From Betaproteobacteria bacterium (GTDB taxonomy: Bacteria > Pseudomonadota > Gammaproteobacteria > Burkholderiales > Burkholderiaceae_A): 45,468 nt of DNA. Where the stretch lies: assembly GCA_018969705.1 (NCBI GenBank), contig JAGWXV010000003.1, positions 1-45,468 on the forward strand. Direction: 5' to 3'. Below, piece after piece: positions 42,524 to 45,468 of this stretch. Position numbers and translations under genes: made by a program. The notes below the pieces were generated by a model. The model had not been told where the DNA came from, did no database searches, and saw nothing but the letters and a program-made list of their open reading frames with translations. Position 1 is the first letter of the stretch. Each line of letters begins with the position of its first letter.

Positions 42524-43681
42524 ATGAAGGGACGAAAAATCACGCGGCTTTGCGCCATCGCCGCGTTCTTGGTGGCCGCGGGGCCGCTGCACGCACAGTC
42601 GCAGGGCGTCACCGATAAAGAGGTGCTGATCGGCTCGATCCAGGATCTGTCTGGTCCGCTGGCCGGCTTTAGCAAAATGGCCGTGGCCGGCATGCAGATG
42701 CGGGTAGATGAAATCAACAATGCCGGCGGACTCAATGGCAGACGTCTGCGGCTGATGGTCGAGGACTCGGGTTACACGCCCACACGCGCAGTCCAAGTAG
42801 CACAGAAGCTAGTAAACCAAGATCGGGTTTTTGTCATGGCTGGATCGATTGGCTCGGTCGTGAACAACGCCGCCATGCCGATCCAGTTTGAGAAAAATGT
42901 GATGAACTTTGCGCCGCTCACGGCCCACCGCGATATGTTTGAGCCAGTGAGCAAACTCAAGTTTGCGGTGCTCGATGACTACTACGGCGCAATGAAAGAG
43001 CACACTCCGGTGCTTTATAAGCGGGTGGGCGCGAAGCGTGCCTGTGCGCTGTATCAGGATGATGAATTTGGCTTGGAGGTCTTCCGTGGCGCAACCGATG
43101 GTCTCAAAACCATTGGGGTCACGATTGCCGAGACCGCAACTTATAAGCGGGGCGCCACCGAGTTCTCGTCTCAAGTCGCGCGGCTGCGCGGCGCAAATTG
43201 CGATTTCGTGGTGATGGGTACACTGATTCGTGAAACTCCGGCTGCGATCGCTGAGGCCCGTAAGACTGGGTTTAATCCCACCTTCTTGGGATCCGTAGGC
43301 GCGTATACCGAACTGATCCCGATGCTTGGCCGTGAAGTGGTAAACGGGTTTTATGCGACCAGCTCCTCGCTGATTCCCTATCCGGATTCGCCAAATCCGG
43401 CAGTGCGTAAGTGGGCCGCTGACTTTAAAGCCCGAACAAATGCCGACCCCCAACTCTTTACGCTGTACGGCTATTGGATCATCGATGTGCTCGGCCGGGG
43501 TATTGAGCGGGCAGGCAAAAACCTGACAACCGAAACGCTGGCACGGGCCTTAGAAACCATGGGCACCCATAACAGCGCCCTGGGTCTGCCGCCGATTACG
43601 TTTACAGAAAAGAACCATCTCGGTTCGTCTTATTCCGCCATCTCTCAGATCCAAAATGGTCGTTGGGTTGAGGTGAAATAG
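42524..43681 (+). CDS. Branched-chain amino acid-type ABC substrate-binding protein
   Basis: The periplasmic type-I binding protein of the LivK/Leu-Ile-Val family, 385 residues; the ligand is uncertain. The signal peptide is RLCAIAAFLVAAGPLHAQ. The mature protein starts VTDKEVLIGSIQDLSGPLAG and contains QMRVDEINNAGGLNGRRLRL, VFVMAGSIGSVVNNAA and CALYQDDEFGLEVFRGA. The open frame reaches back to 42365, but the ATG at 42524 has GGGGGGAG just upstream and begins the signal peptide. The following intrinsic terminator suggests that this gene is expressed more strongly than the permeases. Confidence 0.9.
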   Translation: MKGRKITRLCAIAAFLVAAGPLHAQSQGVTDKEVLIGSIQDLSGPLAGFSKMAVAGMQMRVDEINNAGGLNGRRLRLMVEDSGYTPTRAVQVAQKLVNQDRVFVMAGSIGSVVNNAAMPIQFEKNVMNFAPLTAHRDMFEPVSKLKFAVLDDYYGAMKEHTPVLYKRVGAKRACALYQDDEFGLEVFRGATDGLKTIGVTIAETATYKRGATEFSSQVARLRGANCDFVVMGTLIRETPAAIAEARKTGFNPTFLGSVGAYTELIPMLGREVVNGFYATSSSLIPYPDSPNPAVRKWAADFKARTNADPQLFTLYGYWIIDVLGRGIERAGKNLTTETLARALETMGTHNSALGLPPITFTEKNHLGSSYSAISQIQNGRWVEVK

Positions 43682-43701
43682 ATCTGAGCAGTTCAAGTAG
43701 G

Positions 43702-43736
43702 GGCCGGGACCGCGACAGCGTCTCCCGGCCTTTTTT
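43702..43736 (+). terminator. Intrinsic terminator inside the Liv-type operon
   Basis: Perfect 8-bp arms GGCCGGGA (43702-43709) and TCCCGGCC (43723-43730) with a 13-base loop are followed directly by six T residues. It lies 20 bp after the binding-protein stop and 20 bp before the first permease. It can stop or attenuate transcription, which would give more binding protein than permease. Confidence 0.85.
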
Positions 43737-43756
43737 GATCTGATCGGCAACCCATA

Positions 43757-44626
43757 ATGCTGCAAATTATCTTAAGTGGCGTATCGCAAGGCTGCATCTA
43801 TGGCCTTGTCGCACTCGGCTTTGTGCTGATTTATAAAGCCACAGAGACCGTGAGCTTTGCCCAGGGGGAGCTCATGATGGTGGGCGGATTTACCGCCTTG
43901 GTAATGACGCAGTTCATTGGCCTGCCGTTCTGGCTTGCGGTACTGGTGTGTTTGTTTGCTGTGGGCCTGGTGGGCTATGTTCTTGAGCGGGTCGTGATTC
44001 GCCCCGTTTTGGGCCAGACGGCTTTGGCCGTGGTGCTACTAACGATTGGCTTGGGCTACGTGGTTCGCGGACTGGTGGCCATGCTGCCCGTGATTGGTAC
44101 TGAGACCCATACGCTGGCGGTGCCGTATGCGGGTAAGACGATCAATCTGGCTGGGCTCATCATTTCTTATGATCACCTGGTCGTAATCGGCTCGACCCTG
44201 CTGATCTGCCTGCTGCTATATCTGATGTTTCATTTCACTCGGGTGGGCATTGCGCTACGGGCATCGTCACAGAATCAGCTTGCTGCTTACTACATGGGGA
44301 TTCCTGTTAAGCGTCTAAATGGACTGGTCTGGAGTCTGGCCGCAGCGCTTGCATGTTTGGCGGGCGTGCTGCTTGCGCCGATTACCTTTGTCCATGTGAA
44401 TATGGGTTTTATTGGATTAAAGGCCCTGCCGGCGGCTGTCGTGGGGGGATTCACGAGTCTTCCGGGTGCGATTCTTGGCGGCATTGTGATTGGCGTGGCG
44501 GAGACGCTGTCCGGTTTTTATCTGCCGGAAGGCTTTAAAGAGGTCGCCGCCTATGTGGTGATGCTTGCGGTGTTGCTTCTGTTCCCGAGCGGTCTGCTTG
44601 GCGAGCGTACCCGTAAAAAAGTCTAG
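43757..44626 (+). CDS. Branched-chain amino acid-type ABC permease (LivH family)
   Basis: The first membrane subunit of the Liv-type importer, 289 residues with about eight membrane segments. The N-terminus LQIILSGVSQGCIYGLVALG is typical of LivH. YKATETVSFAQGELMMVGGF, the cytoplasmic coupling motif SQNQLAAYYMGIPVKRLNGL and LPGAILGGIVIGVAETLSGF are family landmarks. It begins 20 bp after the intrinsic terminator, so either read-through or an internal promoter is needed. The LivM-type gene follows by 18 bp. Confidence 0.9.
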   Translation: MLQIILSGVSQGCIYGLVALGFVLIYKATETVSFAQGELMMVGGFTALVMTQFIGLPFWLAVLVCLFAVGLVGYVLERVVIRPVLGQTALAVVLLTIGLGYVVRGLVAMLPVIGTETHTLAVPYAGKTINLAGLIISYDHLVVIGSTLLICLLLYLMFHFTRVGIALRASSQNQLAAYYMGIPVKRLNGLVWSLAAALACLAGVLLAPITFVHVNMGFIGLKALPAAVVGGFTSLPGAILGGIVIGVAETLSGFYLPEGFKEVAAYVVMLAVLLLFPSGLLGERTRKKV

Positions 44627-44644
44627 TCCACCGAAGACTGCGCG

Positions 44645-45468
44645 ATGCGATTTCTCTTTAAGACAAGCTATGAGCAGGATGTCCGGCTGATACAGCACTC
44701 CGGCCAGCTTTTATGGAATGGTTTATTGATTGCTGCTCTGCTGATTTCGCCCATCGTGCTGCCGGAATTTTGGCTTGCCCAATTAAATCTGATCTTGGTG
44801 TATTCGATGGTCGGCCTGGGCATGATGATTCTGCTGGGCTACACGGGGCAGCTGTCTTTGGGCCATGCAGCATTTTTTGGCTTGGGCGCTTTTGTACAGG
44901 CCTATTTCGTTAATCGCGGCTGGCCATTTTTTGGGGCGATGTCGATCACCATCATCGCCAATGTGATTCTGGGCGCGCTGATTGCACTGCCGGCGCTAAG
45001 GGTAAAGGGCATTTTTTTAGGTATTGCCACTCTGGCCCTTGGGCTTATTGTTGAAGAGGTATTGGTGAAGTGGGAGTCGTTTACCAATGGCACCTCAGGC
45101 CTAACGGTCAAGCCTGCCCAGCTCTTTGGCTGGGTGCTCAATGCCCAACACGAATTCTTTTATCTCGCCCTGGGATTTGTGCTGCTTTGCACTTGGATGA
45201 CATTAAATCTGCTTCGCAGCCCCACGGGCCGTGCCATGATTGCAATTCGAGATTCAGAGATCTCTGCCCAGAGTATGGGCATTCAGGCGGGCCGCACCAA
45301 GATCTCGGCATTCATGATTTCCGCTGCATTTACTGGCATTGGCGGAGCGCTATATGCGCAGTATTTGCGGCATATATCGCCCGAAAACTTCAATTTGCTG
45401 CTATCGCTTGATTTTGCCCTGATGGTCATTATCGGAGGCTTGGCCAGCATTCACGGCGTATTTTTCGG
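44645..45468 (+). CDS. Branched-chain amino acid-type ABC permease (LivM family), 3' end outside window
   Basis: The second membrane subunit of the Liv-type importer, open from the ATG at 44645 to the window end (274 residues seen). A short basic N-terminus precedes the LivM-like stretch LILVYSMVGLGMMILLGYTG and QLSLGHAAFFGLGAF. ALPALRVKGIFLGIATLALG and the coupling loop GRAMIAIRDSEISAQSMGI are diagnostic, and LMVIIGGLASIHG begins the final region. The two ATPase genes (LivG, LivF) expected for this system would lie to the right of the window. Confidence 0.9.
   Translation, partial: MRFLFKTSYEQDVRLIQHSGQLLWNGLLIAALLISPIVLPEFWLAQLNLILVYSMVGLGMMILLGYTGQLSLGHAAFFGLGAFVQAYFVNRGWPFFGAMSITIIANVILGALIALPALRVKGIFLGIATLALGLIVEEVLVKWESFTNGTSGLTVKPAQLFGWVLNAQHEFFYLALGFVLLCTWMTLNLLRSPTGRAMIAIRDSEISAQSMGIQAGRTKISAFMISAAFTGIGGALYAQYLRHISPENFNLLLSLDFALMVIIGGLASIHGVFF

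Overview
The window looks like a chromosomal segment of a free-living betaproteobacterium, most likely Burkholderiales-like. The evidence is the gene order: amgK-murU-pepP beside lptD-surA-rsmA, and glyQ-glyS-gmhB-plsC downstream of lnt and corC. Encoded proteins include an NrtA-type cyanate transporter, TRAP and Liv transporters, and a B12-type ribonucleotide reductase. Base composition is moderately GC-rich and the genome is compact, with many ATGA start/stop overlaps and overlapping convergent gene ends. No IS element, phage gene, CRISPR array, tRNA or rRNA was found.

Region 1 (1-16.9 kb) is envelope and translation housekeeping. On the minus strand, amgK, murU and pepP (cut by the window edge) cover peptidoglycan recycling and peptide trimming. 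Divergent from them, lptD, surA and rsmA run on the plus strand; pdxA, often found between surA and rsmA, is absent. A long minus-strand run follows: miaB, ybeY, corC, lnt, glyQ, glyS, gmhB, plsC and a YgjP-like metalloprotease. The usual phoH (ybeZ) is missing between miaB and ybeY. Lnt lacks the first 55-60 residues usual for the family.

Region 2 (16.9-31.2 kb) is accessory and metabolic. It holds an UMF1-type MFS transporter, a YqiA-like esterase and an SDR oxidoreductase. Next is a pair made of a lone receiver-domain response regulator and a 79-residue protein resembling only the DHp hairpin of a histidine kinase. After these come a COG4091-type dehydrogenase with an SAF domain and a cyanate module (substrate-binding protein, permease, ATPase, cyanase) preceded by a good sigma-54 promoter match. 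An EamA exporter, a complete DctPQM TRAP transporter and a second EamA transporter follow.

Region 3 (30.4-45.5 kb) mixes functions: an RluF-like pseudouridine synthase, a TPR/Sel1-like protein, CrcB, a DUF2892 protein and the potassium transporter Kup. It continues with a small lipoprotein, a class III aminotransferase, a P5C-type aldehyde dehydrogenase, a DedA protein, a 2-hydroxyacid dehydrogenase, class II ribonucleotide reductase, a small secreted charged protein and a voltage-gated-type K+ channel. It ends with a branched-chain amino acid-type ABC transporter. In that operon a strong intrinsic terminator separates the binding protein from the permeases, and the second permease runs off the window.

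The strongest candidates for something not well described are the DHp-only protein with its orphan receiver partner, the sigma-54/palindrome control region of the cyanate operon, and the conserved-looking cysteine/histidine stretch placed in front of the Tat signal of the cyanate-binding protein. All functions are read from sequence recognition only; no database search was run.
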